From contig NZ_JAHLZZ010000001.1 of assembly GCF_018967845.1 (NCBI RefSeq), forward strand, positions 3,472,001 through 3,536,000: DNA of 64,000 bases, written 5' to 3'. The notes below the pieces were generated by a model that did not search any database, was not told where the DNA came from, and saw nothing but the letters and a program-made list of their open reading frames with translations. Both the position numbers and the translations under genes were made by a program. Shown one piece after another: positions 53,167 through 61,614 of the stretch; position 1 is the first letter of the stretch, and each line of letters starts with the position of its first letter. The DNA comes from Hymenobacter siberiensis (GTDB lineage: Bacteria; Bacteroidota; Bacteroidia; Cytophagales; Hymenobacteraceae).

Positions 53167-54009
53167 TCAAATGCGCGAGAGTCGGTAGCGGAAATAAGAG
53201 CCCAGCAGCAACAGCAGCTTGGTGTTGTCGGGCACGCGCACCCGCTCGCTCAGAATACGGGCCGCCGACAGCTTTTTAATTTTATAGAACAGCTTGAGAT
53301 AGTACACGTAAGCCAGGTACACGCCCAGCTTGGCACTGCGCGGTAGCTGCTGAATGCCCGCGTAGGCCGCCTCAAAATCGGCTTTAATATCAGCTTCAAT
53401 TTCGGCTTTGGCAGCGTCGTTGAAGCGGGCGTACACCACGCCGGGGAAGTACACGCGGCCCCGGTCCTCGTAGTCGGAGCGAATATCGCGCAGAAAATTC
53501 ACCTTCTGAAACGCCGAGCCCAGCCGCCGGGCCGGCTCGCGCAGCCGCTCAAACATGGCCACATCGCCATCGCAGAAAATGCGCAGGCACATCAGCCCCA
53601 CCACTTCGGCCGAGCCGTAGATATAGTCCTGATACAGGCCGGGATGGTAGTTCTGGTCCTCCAAATCGAGGGCCATGCTGTGCAGAAAAGCCTCAATGAA
53701 CTCCCGGTCGATGCCGTAGCGGTGCACTACGTGCTGGAACGCGTGCAACACCGGATTGAAGCTCAGGCGGGTATCGAGCGCCTCGTAGGTCTGCCGGCGA
53801 AAGTCGGCCAGCAGCGCGGCCTTGTCGTGATCGTGAAAAGTATCCACGATTTCATCGGCCCAGCGCACGAAGCCATACACGGCATACACCGGCAGGTGCA
53901 GCCGCTCGTCGAGCGTGCGAATGCCCAGCGTAAACGAGGTGCTGTAGCGCCCCGTAATGAGCTTGCTACATGCCAGACTGGTGTCGGCAAAGAGTTTAAC
54001 GTGGTCCAT
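53167..54009 (-). CDS. crtB: Phytoene synthase
   Basis: It condenses two geranylgeranyl diphosphates to phytoene. The protein is 280 residues. The first Asp-rich motif is RWADEIVDTFHD and the second VNFLRDIRSDYEDRGRVYFP. YSTSFTLGIRTL near the N-terminus fits the trans-isoprenyl synthase family. ATG 54009. It is 87 bases after crtI, the gap holding an AT-rich inverted repeat. Confidence 0.95.
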   Translation of the reverse strand: MDHVKLFADTSLACSKLITGRYSTSFTLGIRTLDERLHLPVYAVYGFVRWADEIVDTFHDHDKAALLADFRRQTYEALDTRLSFNPVLHAFQHVVHRYGIDREFIEAFLHSMALDLEDQNYHPGLYQDYIYGSAEVVGLMCLRIFCDGDVAMFERLREPARRLGSAFQKVNFLRDIRSDYEDRGRVYFPGVVYARFNDAAKAEIEADIKADFEAAYAGIQQLPRSAKLGVYLAYVYYLKLFYKIKKLSAARILSERVRVPDNTKLLLLLGSYFRYRLSRI

Positions 54010-54012
54010 TTG

Positions 54013-54103
54013 ATGAATTAAGAATTAAGAATTATTAATTAAGAATAACCAGAAACCTGCCGGCAAGCTCAATTTTTAATTCTTAATTATCAATTATTAA
54101 TTC
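54013..54103. repeat. AATTAAGAATT inverted repeat between crtI and crtB
   Basis: GAATTAAGAATTAAGAATTA and the facing TTTTTAATTCTTAATTATCA form an AT-rich hairpin. Confidence 0.8.
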
Positions 54104-55686
54104 TCTTTCAATACTTCCCCCGCCACTACCTGCCCCGAAATGAGCGAAGGCGGCACGCCGGGACCAGGCACAGTGAGCTGGCCGGTGAAATACAAATTTG
54201 CTACTTTTTTACTCTTGAGCGTGGGCTTTAGAATAGCCGTTTGCTTGAGGGTGTTGGCCAGGCCGTAGGCGTTGCCCTTGAAGCTGTGGTAGTCGGCAAT
54301 GAAGTCGCGGTGGGCGTAGCTGCGCTTGTACACCACATGCTCGCGGATGGGGTGGCCGCAATGCTTTTCCAGGCGGTCCATCAGCAGGTCGTAGTAGCGC
54401 TCGCGGGTGGCCTCGTCGTCGGTGAGGTCGGGGGCCACGGGAATGAGCAAGAACAGGTTTTCCTGGCCTTCGGGCGCTACGGTGGGGTCTGTTTTGCTGG
54501 GCACCGAGGCGTAGTAGAGCGGCCGCGTGGGCCACTGCGGCTGCTCGTAAATCTCGCGGGCGTGCTGGGTCAGGTCCTCGTCGAAGAATAGGTTGTGGTG
54601 GCGCAGCTTGTCGAGCTTGCGGTTCACGCCGAGGTAGAACAACAGACTGGACGGGGCCATGGTGCGCGAATCCCAATATTTGGCATCGTAGTGCCGGAAC
54701 TCCGGTTTGAGCACCTGTTGCTCGATGTGGTGGTAGTCGGCACCGGCCACCACGGCATCGGCCGCAAAAAAGCCGCTGGCCGTGCGTACGCCGGTGCTGA
54801 GGCCGTTTTCGACCACAATTTCCGTCACTTCCTGGTTGTATTCGGTTTCAACGCCAAGTTCTTCGGCCAGGCGCACCATGCCTTCCACAATCTTGTGCAT
54901 GCCGCCTTTGGGGTACCAAGTGCCCAACGCCAGGTCGGCGTAGTTCATCAGCGAGTAGAGCGCGGGCGTGTTTTCCGAAGTCGCGCCGAGAAAGAGGATA
55001 GGAAACTCCACCAGCTCCAACAGCCGCGGGTCTTTGAAAAAACGGCGTACGTGCTTGTGCATGCTTTGCAGCACGTCCATCCGCACCATGTCAACCAGCA
55101 ATTTCGGGTCGGCAAACTCGAAAACCGAGCGGCTGGGCGCGTACACCAGCCGGTTGATGCCGACCTCATACTTATACGCCGCCTGCTTCAGGAACTCGTC
55201 GAGGCGGGCGGCGCTGCCGGGCTCGTAGTGCTCGAACAGCGCCCGCAGCTCGCTCATCTTAGCCGGAATATCCACGGCCTCGGGCCCCTTAAAAATCACC
55301 TGGTATGATGGGTCGAGGCGTATCAGCTCATAGTAATCCGTCACTTTGCGGCCGAAGCGGGCGAAGTACTTCTCAAACACGTCGGGCATCCAGTACCAGC
55401 TCGGGCCCATGTCGAAGGTGAAGCCCTGGGCGTGAAAAACCCGGGCCCGCCCGCCGGGGCCCTCATTTTTTTCGAGGAGGGTGACGCGCCAGCCGGCCTG
55501 GGCCAGGGTGGTAGCGGCCGCCAGTCCGGCAAAGCCGGCCCCGATTACGACGGCCTGTTTCGGGATAGTGGGGTTGGAGGGCAAAGGCAGGTAAGAACAG
55601 ATTTGGTTGAACGGACGGGCGAAGTACGCCCAAAAAAGAAGCCGCCGGCCCAGCGCCGCAAGTGCAGCAGCAGAGCCGGCGGCCAT
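54097..55686 (-). CDS. crtI: Phytoene desaturase
   Basis: It inserts double bonds in phytoene to give lycopene-type carotenoids. The FAD-binding loop is VVIGAGFAGLAAATTLAQAG and the C-terminal FAD signature is LYFTGQLTVPGPGVPPSLIS. From ATG 55686 the protein is 529 residues. The first 43 residues before the FAD loop do not resemble CrtI, so the real start may be lower, such as a TTG near 55585. It lies 18 bases after the sigma factor gene and is probably co-transcribed with it. Confidence 0.94.
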   Translation of the reverse strand: MAAGSAAALAALGRRLLFWAYFARPFNQICSYLPLPSNPTIPKQAVVIGAGFAGLAAATTLAQAGWRVTLLEKNEGPGGRARVFHAQGFTFDMGPSWYWMPDVFEKYFARFGRKVTDYYELIRLDPSYQVIFKGPEAVDIPAKMSELRALFEHYEPGSAARLDEFLKQAAYKYEVGINRLVYAPSRSVFEFADPKLLVDMVRMDVLQSMHKHVRRFFKDPRLLELVEFPILFLGATSENTPALYSLMNYADLALGTWYPKGGMHKIVEGMVRLAEELGVETEYNQEVTEIVVENGLSTGVRTASGFFAADAVVAGADYHHIEQQVLKPEFRHYDAKYWDSRTMAPSSLLFYLGVNRKLDKLRHHNLFFDEDLTQHAREIYEQPQWPTRPLYYASVPSKTDPTVAPEGQENLFLLIPVAPDLTDDEATRERYYDLLMDRLEKHCGHPIREHVVYKRSYAHRDFIADYHSFKGNAYGLANTLKQTAILKPTLKSKKVANLYFTGQLTVPGPGVPPSLISGQVVAGEVLKEN

Positions 55687-55704
55687 CGCACGGGCAGAAA
55701 CTGG

Positions 55705-56259
55705 CTAGTCTTCCAGAACTTCAGCCGCTTCGGTTGCGGCAGAGGCACCCACCGGGGCATACACCTGCAAGGCTGCTTTCAGGTCCTTGCGGGCAATGTG
55801 GATGCGGTTTTTAACGGTACCAATCGGGATTTGCAGCTTCTCGGCAATCTCCATGTACTTGTAGCCGATGTAGTACATCATGAACGGCGTGCGGTAGTCG
55901 GTACCGAGGCTGGAAATGGCCTCGTTGATATCGCGCACCACGAAATCCGACGTAGCGCCGTTGTGGGTGATGTAGTTCTGGTCAGTGTTGAAATACTGGA
56001 AATACTCCGTCGAATCGATGTTGGAGCTGCGCTTGGTAATCTTGTTGTAGTTGTTGATGAAGGTGTTGCGCATGATGGTATACAACCACGCCTTCAGGTT
56101 GGTACCGGCCTTAAACTTGTCCTTGTTAAGCAGGGCCTTGAGAAGGGTTTCCTGCACTAAGTCTTTAGCATCATCAGCGTCTCGCGTCAAGTTCATGGCG
56201 GCGGGCCGGAGGGTGAGCGAAATCTTCTGCACTTGCGAGGTGAATTCTAGCGAAGTCAT
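55705..56259 (-). CDS. ECF-type RNA polymerase sigma factor
   Basis: The protein is 184 residues. Region 2 includes DAKDLVQETLLKALLNKDKF and TNLKAWLYTIMRNTFINNY; region 4 includes YIGYKYMEIAEKLQIPIGTV-KNRIHIARKDLK. No anti-sigma gene is adjacent. Its place directly upstream of crtI suggests it controls the carotenoid genes, much as light-responsive ECF factors do elsewhere (inference). ATG 56259. Confidence 0.93.
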   Translation of the reverse strand: MTSLEFTSQVQKISLTLRPAAMNLTRDADDAKDLVQETLLKALLNKDKFKAGTNLKAWLYTIMRNTFINNYNKITKRSSNIDSTEYFQYFNTDQNYITHNGATSDFVVRDINEAISSLGTDYRTPFMMYYIGYKYMEIAEKLQIPIGTVKNRIHIARKDLKAALQVYAPVGASAATEAAEVLED

Positions 56260-56290
56260 ACTGTTTAGCTTTTCGTGGCCGATTGTTAAA

Positions 56291-56298
56291 CAAATATA
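56291..56298 (-). promoter_or_regulatory. -7 box upstream of the sigma-factor gene
   Basis: TATATTTG on the minus strand (CAAATATA at 56291-56298) matches TAnnTTTG 31 bases before ATG 56259. A well-spaced -33 TTG was not found. Confidence 0.5.
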
Positions 56299-56484
56299 CG
56301 TACCAACCGCAAATTCGACCAGCTCCGGCCAAAATTATTTTACTCGGCACGCCTACTTCTTTCGGGTAGGAGCGGCAAATTACACCTGGCAAGCATTTTG
56401 GCAGCGGTTCGGGTCCGGTTTTATTATTATCGTTTTGTGAAGGCTGCGCCCACCTACGGGATTTGCTGGACGGCAAATTGCTAC

Positions 56485-57384
56485 TCAGGCCGCCTCGGAC
56501 TCGGTCGCCTCGGCAGAAATCAGGGCCAGGAAATCGGTCATCAGCAGCGGCGACACGCAGTTGGCGGGCAGCTCCAGCCCTTCCTGCCGGGCCAGCGGGC
56601 CATATAGCACCAGCTGGGCCTCGGGAAACAGGGTGCGCAGCTCGCGGGTGTACTCGGCCACCCGGCCGCGCTCGGGCTGGGTAGTAAGCACCGTAGCCAC
56701 GGCGTAGGGCCGGTAGGCCGCGTTCACATTGGTGAGGCCGACCGTAGGCAGGTTCTGACCCAGGTAGAGCGTATGCTGGCCCCGGGCGCGCAGCAGGTAG
56801 TTCATAAAGAGCAGGGCCAGCTCGTGCAGCTCATCGCCGGGCAAAAACAGCACCCAGCGGCGGGCCGTAGTGGGTATCTTGGGCAGGGCATCGGTGGCGG
56901 CCAGCAGCTTCTGGCGCAGCAAGTGGGCCAGCATGTGCTCCTGGCCCAGGTCCACGGTACCGGCCAGCCACATTAGGCCAATGCGCTGCAGCAGCGGGTA
57001 GGCCACGCGCAGCATCGTATTCTCGAAGCCAAGGCGGACGGAGGCTTCGCTTAATAGCTGGTCGAGGCGGGGCTCATCGAAGCCCAGCATGGCGGCCAGC
57101 AGGTCGTTTACCTGGCGGTGGTAGTCATGCGAGTCATCGCAGCAGGCCAGCACGGCTTCACTGATTTCAGCATCCGTAAGGCGGGCCACCTGCGAGATGC
57201 GCTGGCCCCGGCCGCAGAGCGTGGTTACGTTGAGCAACCGCCGCAAGTCATCATCGCAATACGTGCGAATGTTGGTGGCCGTGCGTACCGGATGCAGCAG
57301 GCCGTAGCGCTGTTCCCACATGCGAATAGTGTGCGCTTTGATGCCCGAAAGCTGCTCTAAGTCACTGATAGAGAATTGGCCCAT
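56485..57384 (-). CDS. CarH-like MerR regulator with B12-binding domain
   Basis: The protein is 299 residues. An N-terminal MerR helix-turn-helix (FSISDLEQLSGIKAHTIRMW) is followed by a helical domain and a Rossmann-like cobalamin domain. Trp139-x9-Glu149-His150 (LMWLAGTVDLGQEHML) matches the motif that caps adenosylcobalamin in CarH. His187 in LPGDELHELALLF is at the place of the axial cobalt ligand. Known relatives repress carotenoid genes in the dark and release them in light. It lies between crtZ and the sigma factor. Confidence 0.9.
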   Translation of the reverse strand: MGQFSISDLEQLSGIKAHTIRMWEQRYGLLHPVRTATNIRTYCDDDLRRLLNVTTLCGRGQRISQVARLTDAEISEAVLACCDDSHDYHRQVNDLLAAMLGFDEPRLDQLLSEASVRLGFENTMLRVAYPLLQRIGLMWLAGTVDLGQEHMLAHLLRQKLLAATDALPKIPTTARRWVLFLPGDELHELALLFMNYLLRARGQHTLYLGQNLPTVGLTNVNAAYRPYAVATVLTTQPERGRVAEYTRELRTLFPEAQLVLYGPLARQEGLELPANCVSPLLMTDFLALISAEATESEAA

Positions 57385-57456
57385 TTTTTTAATTAAAAAT
57401 TATAACCTTATAAATCGAGAATCACCTGATAAAACCTATAATTATTCCAGTTTAAA

Positions 57457-57473
57457 ACCAATGTTCTATTGGT
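57457..57473. promoter_or_regulatory. Palindrome, candidate operator upstream of the MerR gene
   Basis: ACCAAT-GTTCT-ATTGGT lies in the 95-base AT-rich gap between crtZ and the MerR-type regulator, 73 bases before its ATG. It is a plausible regulator site, but no second copy was found near crtI. Confidence 0.35.
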
Positions 57474-57479
57474 CATGTT

Positions 57480-57953
57480 TTAATTTCCCGTCTTTATTTT
57501 TTTCCTCCGCGCCAGCTGCAAGTATTTTGGCGAAACCCACAGCAGGCCAAACTCGGCCGAACTATCGCGGCCCGTGGTTTTGTGGTGGGTTTTGTGGGCC
57601 ATATTGAGGGCCCGCAGGTAGGTATTCTGCGATTTTTTCCAGAAGCGCAGCCGGCCGTGAATCAGTACGTCGTGCACGAAGAAGTACACCGTGCCGTAGC
57701 AGGCAATGCCCACGCCCACCCAGAACCACCAGCGCCCGCCATTGTCGCCGGTAATGAACAGTACGGCCGAAATGGCCCCGTAAATGAGGAAAAACAAGTC
57801 GTTGCGCTCCACTGGGTGCGGGTGCCGCACATGGTGCGAGCGGTGCAGAAACCATAGCGGCCCGTGCTGCACAAACTTGTGCATAAACCACGCCCAGAAT
57901 TCCATGAATCCGAAGGTGGCGAGGGTGATGCCAATGGCGGCCAGTGTTGTCAT
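57480..57953 (-). CDS. crtZ: Beta-carotene hydroxylase CrtZ
   Basis: It adds 3-hydroxyl groups to beta-ionone rings. The protein is 157 residues, the usual size. His clusters are HKFVQHGPLWFLHRSHHVRH, HDVLIHGR and MAHKTHHKTTGRDS. ATG 57953 (MTTLAAIGITL) is preferred over an in-frame start at 58019, which would add residues translated from a hairpin. Confidence 0.93.
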   Translation of the reverse strand: MTTLAAIGITLATFGFMEFWAWFMHKFVQHGPLWFLHRSHHVRHPHPVERNDLFFLIYGAISAVLFITGDNGGRWWFWVGVGIACYGTVYFFVHDVLIHGRLRFWKKSQNTYLRALNMAHKTHHKTTGRDSSAEFGLLWVSPKYLQLARRKKIKTGN

Positions 57954-58000
57954 GTGGAAGTAACCGGAACCGGAAAAGGGTTGTTTGGAAATAACGCGGA

Positions 58001-58043
58001 AACGCCGTTCCGTCCCCAATAAATTCCGGGACGGAACGGCGTT
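58001..58043. repeat. 16-bp-stem palindrome upstream of crtZ
   Basis: AACGCCGTTCCGTCCC and GGGACGGAACGGCGTT pair exactly with an 11-base loop, 48 bases before the crtZ ATG. No T-run, so more likely a repeat or regulator site than a terminator. Confidence 0.75.
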
Positions 58044-58057
58044 GTTGCAAAGCTATT

Positions 58058-58146
58058 GGAGTTGTTTAGAAAGTCACAAAATGTGCTCAAACGGTCATGC
58101 AGAGCGCAGCGCAGCATGACCGTTCGGGGACTTTCTAAACAGCTTC
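58058..58146. mobile_element. MITE-A copy 3, 89 bp
   Basis: The ends GGAGTTGTTTAGAAAGTC and GACTTTCTAAACAGCTTC and the centre CGGTCATGC...GCATGACCG match copies 1 and 2. Flanks are ATT and ATC, an imperfect 3-bp duplication, so this copy may be older. Confidence 0.85.
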
Positions 58147-58168
58147 ATCAGCTAACAGCTTATTCAAG

Positions 58169-58975
58169 CTACCAGCCAATCTTTTCTTTGCTGAGGAAGG
58201 CGGCAATGCCTTTGCGGCAATCCTCCGAGCCCCGGGCTTCGGCGTTGCGCTGGGCGGCATAGCGCAGGCCTTCTTCGAGGTCGAGCTCGGGCAGGTGGGC
58301 CAGCATCTCCTTGGTTACTTCCATGCTCTGGCCCGAGTTTTCGCGGCACAGGCGCTGGGCGAAGGTGTGCACGTTCGCGGCCAGCTCCTCTTTGGGGGCC
58401 AGAAAGGTGATAAGGCCCATGTCGAGGGCCGCCTGGGCCGAAACGGGGTCGCCGGTGAGCAGCAGCTGCTTGGTGCGCGACTCGCCGATTTTGCGCAGCA
58501 GAAACACGCTCACGATGGCCGGCAGGAAGCCAATTTTCACTTCGGTGTAGCCAAACTTGGCCTCGGGCACGGCAAAGCTCAGGTCGCAGATGGCGGCCAG
58601 GCCGCAGCCGCCGGCCAGGACGTGGCCCTGCACCTGGGCAATCACCACTTTTTTGAGGGTATAAATCTGGTGGAAGAGCTGCATGAGGTGCGTGCTGTCT
58701 TCCAGGTTGTCGGTGTAGCCGTAGCCCTGCAGCTCCTGAATGTAGGCCAAATCGGCCCCGACGCAGAACACATCGCCGGCCGAGCGCAGCACAATAACCT
58801 TGGTTTCCTCATCATCTTCGGCGAATTCGAACGCCTGTTTCAACTCGGTTATTACGTCGGCGTTCAGGACATTACGCTTGTCGGGACGGTTGAGGGTGAT
58901 GTAGCCGATGCGGTCCTGGGCTTCGTACTGAATGTAGCGGAGGGCTTCGAGTTCGGGCGTGAGCAGGTTTTCCAT
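58169..58975 (-). CDS. Enoyl-CoA hydratase/isomerase family protein
   Basis: The protein is 268 residues of crotonase fold. IGYITLNRPDKRNVLNADVI begins it; DVFCVGADLAYIQEL and VQGHVLAGGCGLAAICDLSF form the oxyanion hole, and GFLPAIVSVFLLRKIG follows. One catalytic Glu is likely in FGYTEVKIGF. It could act in fatty-acid or branched-chain amino-acid breakdown. The start is ATG 58975; the open frame before it is not conserved. Confidence 0.92.
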   Translation of the reverse strand: MENLLTPELEALRYIQYEAQDRIGYITLNRPDKRNVLNADVITELKQAFEFAEDDEETKVIVLRSAGDVFCVGADLAYIQELQGYGYTDNLEDSTHLMQLFHQIYTLKKVVIAQVQGHVLAGGCGLAAICDLSFAVPEAKFGYTEVKIGFLPAIVSVFLLRKIGESRTKQLLLTGDPVSAQAALDMGLITFLAPKEELAANVHTFAQRLCRENSGQSMEVTKEMLAHLPELDLEEGLRYAAQRNAEARGSEDCRKGIAAFLSKEKIGW

Positions 58976-59124
58976 AGGGGCGGGTTTGGCGCAGACGGAT
59001 GGTTTCAGCAGGGATACCGCCGGCGGGGCAATGGTGGCATCTCTTGGGGCAATTAACGCAAAAAGTGGATGGATGGACTGCCCCGCTCGACTAAACGCCC
59101 GACCAAAACGACGAAACACGCTGG

Positions 59125-61485
59125 CTATCGGTCCGTTGGCGGCGCTGGGGTCAACCCGGAGCGGGCGCGACTTTTTTTGTGCGCCAGGCTTTCGCGGGCC
59201 CCGCCTACCGCCCCCCCCAGCGGCGGCGCACAGGAGAAAGCACCCCGCGCCGTGACGTCCCAGGTGCGGAAACCCTGGGCGCGCAGCAGGGAATCCTGCC
59301 GGGCCACGTACCAGATTTTGCAGCTCGAGTCGAACACCACCTGCACCTGTGGGCCGAATACGGCGGCCACGGTTTCGGGCTTCAGGCGGGCGTTGCGGCG
59401 CAGCACCAGCACATCGACGGGCGCGGGCCGGGTAGCGCTCGAAATGCGGTTGGAAACGAAAGCCACCCGCAAGCCGTGCCAGCGGGCCAGCACCACGGGG
59501 CCGGGCTTGAAGTATAGGGCTGAGTTGGCACTATCGGGGTCGGCCAGGCGCTGCACGGGGATGGTGCAGCCGCGCCAGCCCACGCGGTAGGCCGTGCGCC
59601 GCGCCGCCCGCCGGATGATGCCCGGCAGCAGACGGTAGGTGCGCTCGGTTTCGGTGAGCGGCAGCGAGTCGGGCGTGACAAACTCGGCCGCCGCGCCCTG
59701 CCAGAACCCCACCACCGAGCGGCGCGGAATGCTGTACACAATGAATTCTTCGGTGGGGGCCACGGCGCGGGCTTCGGCCACGCGGCTACCGCCGTAGCAG
59801 AGTAGCAGCAACGCCATGCCGCGCAGCCAGCCCAGCCGGCGGGTGTTCAGCCAGGCCAGGCCGGCCCCGATTATACCAAATAGTAGCACCGTTTGCAGCG
59901 CCGAAACGTGGATATCGCGCACCACCCAGCCGGAGAAGTAGCGGCTTATCAGGAAGATGTATTCGTTGAAGGCCCACACCATCCATTCGAATAGCTGCGC
60001 CACGGCCCGGGGCAGCAAATCGAGCCACCACGCCGCGCCGGCGGGCAACAGCAGGTTGATGGTGGCCATAATGCCCTTCACCGCCAGCAAGGCCAGCCCC
60101 ACATACACCGCCCCGCTGGAAATGGGCACGGCCACGAGGTTGGAAAGCAAAAAGCTGAACGGGAACTGGTGAAAGTAATACAGCCCCAGCCCAAACGTGG
60201 CCACCTGCGCCGCCAGCGACAGCGCCACCGCCTGCCACACCTTATCCAGAAACCAGCCGCTGCCGCGCCAGGCCCACTGCACGGCCTTGGGCTGCCAGGG
60301 CCGGCGGCGGGCATAGAAATATGCTTCAACATCCACCCAGCGGGCAATGCGCGGCTGCACGTACACGATGCTGAGCACCGCCAGAAACGAAAGCTGAAAG
60401 CCCACGTCGGCCACCAGAAACGGGTTCCACATCAGCAAGCCAAACGCGGCCACGCCCAGCGTATTAAAGATGGAATCCTGCCGCCCCAGGGCCCGGCCGA
60501 TGATGATGACCGTGAACATCACCGTGGCCCGCAGCACCGATGCCGACAGCCCCGTGAGAAAGGCGTAGCTCCAGATAACGGCCAGCCCCACCAGCGACGA
60601 CCACAGCAAAAAGCCCCGCACCCGCCCAAATAGCTTGCGCAGCACCCACGACATGGCCGCGAACAACAAGCCCACCTGCAAGCCGCTCACGGCCATAATG
60701 TGCGTGGTGCCGGTGGCGGTGTAGGCCTGCTTGGTGGCCAAATCCACGTCGTCCTTAATGCCCAGCACCAGTGCCGAGGCAATGGCGTACTCGCGTTTGG
60801 CCTTGATGTAGTGCCGAAAAACGCCGTCGAGCTGCGTGGCCGCCCGCATGCTGACGGCCACCAGGATATTGGGCGGGGCCAACCGCAGCATCCGGTATTG
60901 GTCGGGGTGAATATATTGCTGGTGATAGACTTGCCGGTACTCCAGGTAGCGGGCGTAGTCGAACTCGCCGGGGTTAAGCGGGGGCTTGCTGGGGTCGGGG
61001 TGGCCGCGAATGAGCCATACCTCGCCGTACTGCGGCTGCGCGATGCCCGCCACGCGGGGCAGCGATACCCGCACGCCGCCCGTGGCACGGCGCCAGCGGC
61101 CGGCCACGCGCACAGCCTGCACTTTCAGGGTGGTGGCATAGGTAGCGGCCCGCACCACGGTAGCCTCGTCCACCACGGCCTGGTAGCTTTCTACTTTATC
61201 ACCGAAGCGGTAGAGGTGGTCGGCGCGGCGGCTTTCGGTGGCGCGCTGGGTGAGCGTGGCCCCCAGCACGACGATAGTGAGCAGCGACACAACCCCGGCC
61301 ATGTCGGCGGCGGCCGGCGTGCGCTGCCGCACGGCCCAGAAAATCAGCCCCATGCTCAGCACAGCCAGGGACACGGCCACGGGCCACAACTCCGGCCAAC
61401 CAGCGCCGAGGTAGAGGTAGCCCACGATGCCGAGAATGAGCGCGGGGGTATAGCGCACGAAGGGAAAGGTAGCCCAGGCAATCAT
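59125..61485 (-). CDS. comEC: ComEC/Rec2-family DNA uptake protein
   Basis: The protein is 786 residues. It forms the membrane channel for single-stranded DNA in transformation. The competence core is HIMAVSGLQVGLLFAAMSWV, with Gln in the place where many relatives have His, then GLSASVLRATVMFTVIIIGR and NPFLVADVGFQLSFLAVLSI. An N-terminal OB-like domain (RVSLPRVAGIAQPQYGEVWL) precedes it. The C-terminal metallo-beta-lactamase domain of many ComEC proteins is absent, as in other Bacteroidota. ATG 61485 is chosen. Confidence 0.92.
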   Translation of the reverse strand: MIAWATFPFVRYTPALILGIVGYLYLGAGWPELWPVAVSLAVLSMGLIFWAVRQRTPAAADMAGVVSLLTIVVLGATLTQRATESRRADHLYRFGDKVESYQAVVDEATVVRAATYATTLKVQAVRVAGRWRRATGGVRVSLPRVAGIAQPQYGEVWLIRGHPDPSKPPLNPGEFDYARYLEYRQVYHQQYIHPDQYRMLRLAPPNILVAVSMRAATQLDGVFRHYIKAKREYAIASALVLGIKDDVDLATKQAYTATGTTHIMAVSGLQVGLLFAAMSWVLRKLFGRVRGFLLWSSLVGLAVIWSYAFLTGLSASVLRATVMFTVIIIGRALGRQDSIFNTLGVAAFGLLMWNPFLVADVGFQLSFLAVLSIVYVQPRIARWVDVEAYFYARRRPWQPKAVQWAWRGSGWFLDKVWQAVALSLAAQVATFGLGLYYFHQFPFSFLLSNLVAVPISSGAVYVGLALLAVKGIMATINLLLPAGAAWWLDLLPRAVAQLFEWMVWAFNEYIFLISRYFSGWVVRDIHVSALQTVLLFGIIGAGLAWLNTRRLGWLRGMALLLLCYGGSRVAEARAVAPTEEFIVYSIPRRSVVGFWQGAAAEFVTPDSLPLTETERTYRLLPGIIRRAARRTAYRVGWRGCTIPVQRLADPDSANSALYFKPGPVVLARWHGLRVAFVSNRISSATRPAPVDVLVLRRNARLKPETVAAVFGPQVQVVFDSSCKIWYVARQDSLLRAQGFRTWDVTARGAFSCAPPLGGAVGGARESLAHKKSRARSGLTPAPPTDR

Positions 61486-61580
61486 CAGACGGGTAGAAGA
61501 AGGAAAGGATATTGGGCTGGCAATGTAGCGGTTTGGGCCGAAACAGCCAACTGCGGCCCGGCCACGCCTGCCCGCAGCCG

Positions 61581-61588
61581 TATCTTGG
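61581..61588 (+). promoter_or_regulatory. Candidate -7 box for the PhyH gene
   Basis: TATCTTGG lies 26 bases before ATG 61615, similar to the TAnCTTnG boxes at 4438 and 18034. Confidence 0.35.
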
Positions 61589-61614
61589 CTCCCTGAAAAA
61601 CTCCTACCCCACTC

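Noticed and set aside
54097..55686. Native status of the first 43 residues of CrtI
   Set aside because: I kept ATG 55686 as the annotated start because of its 18-base distance from the sigma gene, but the segment is unlike CrtI and is not used as evidence of function.
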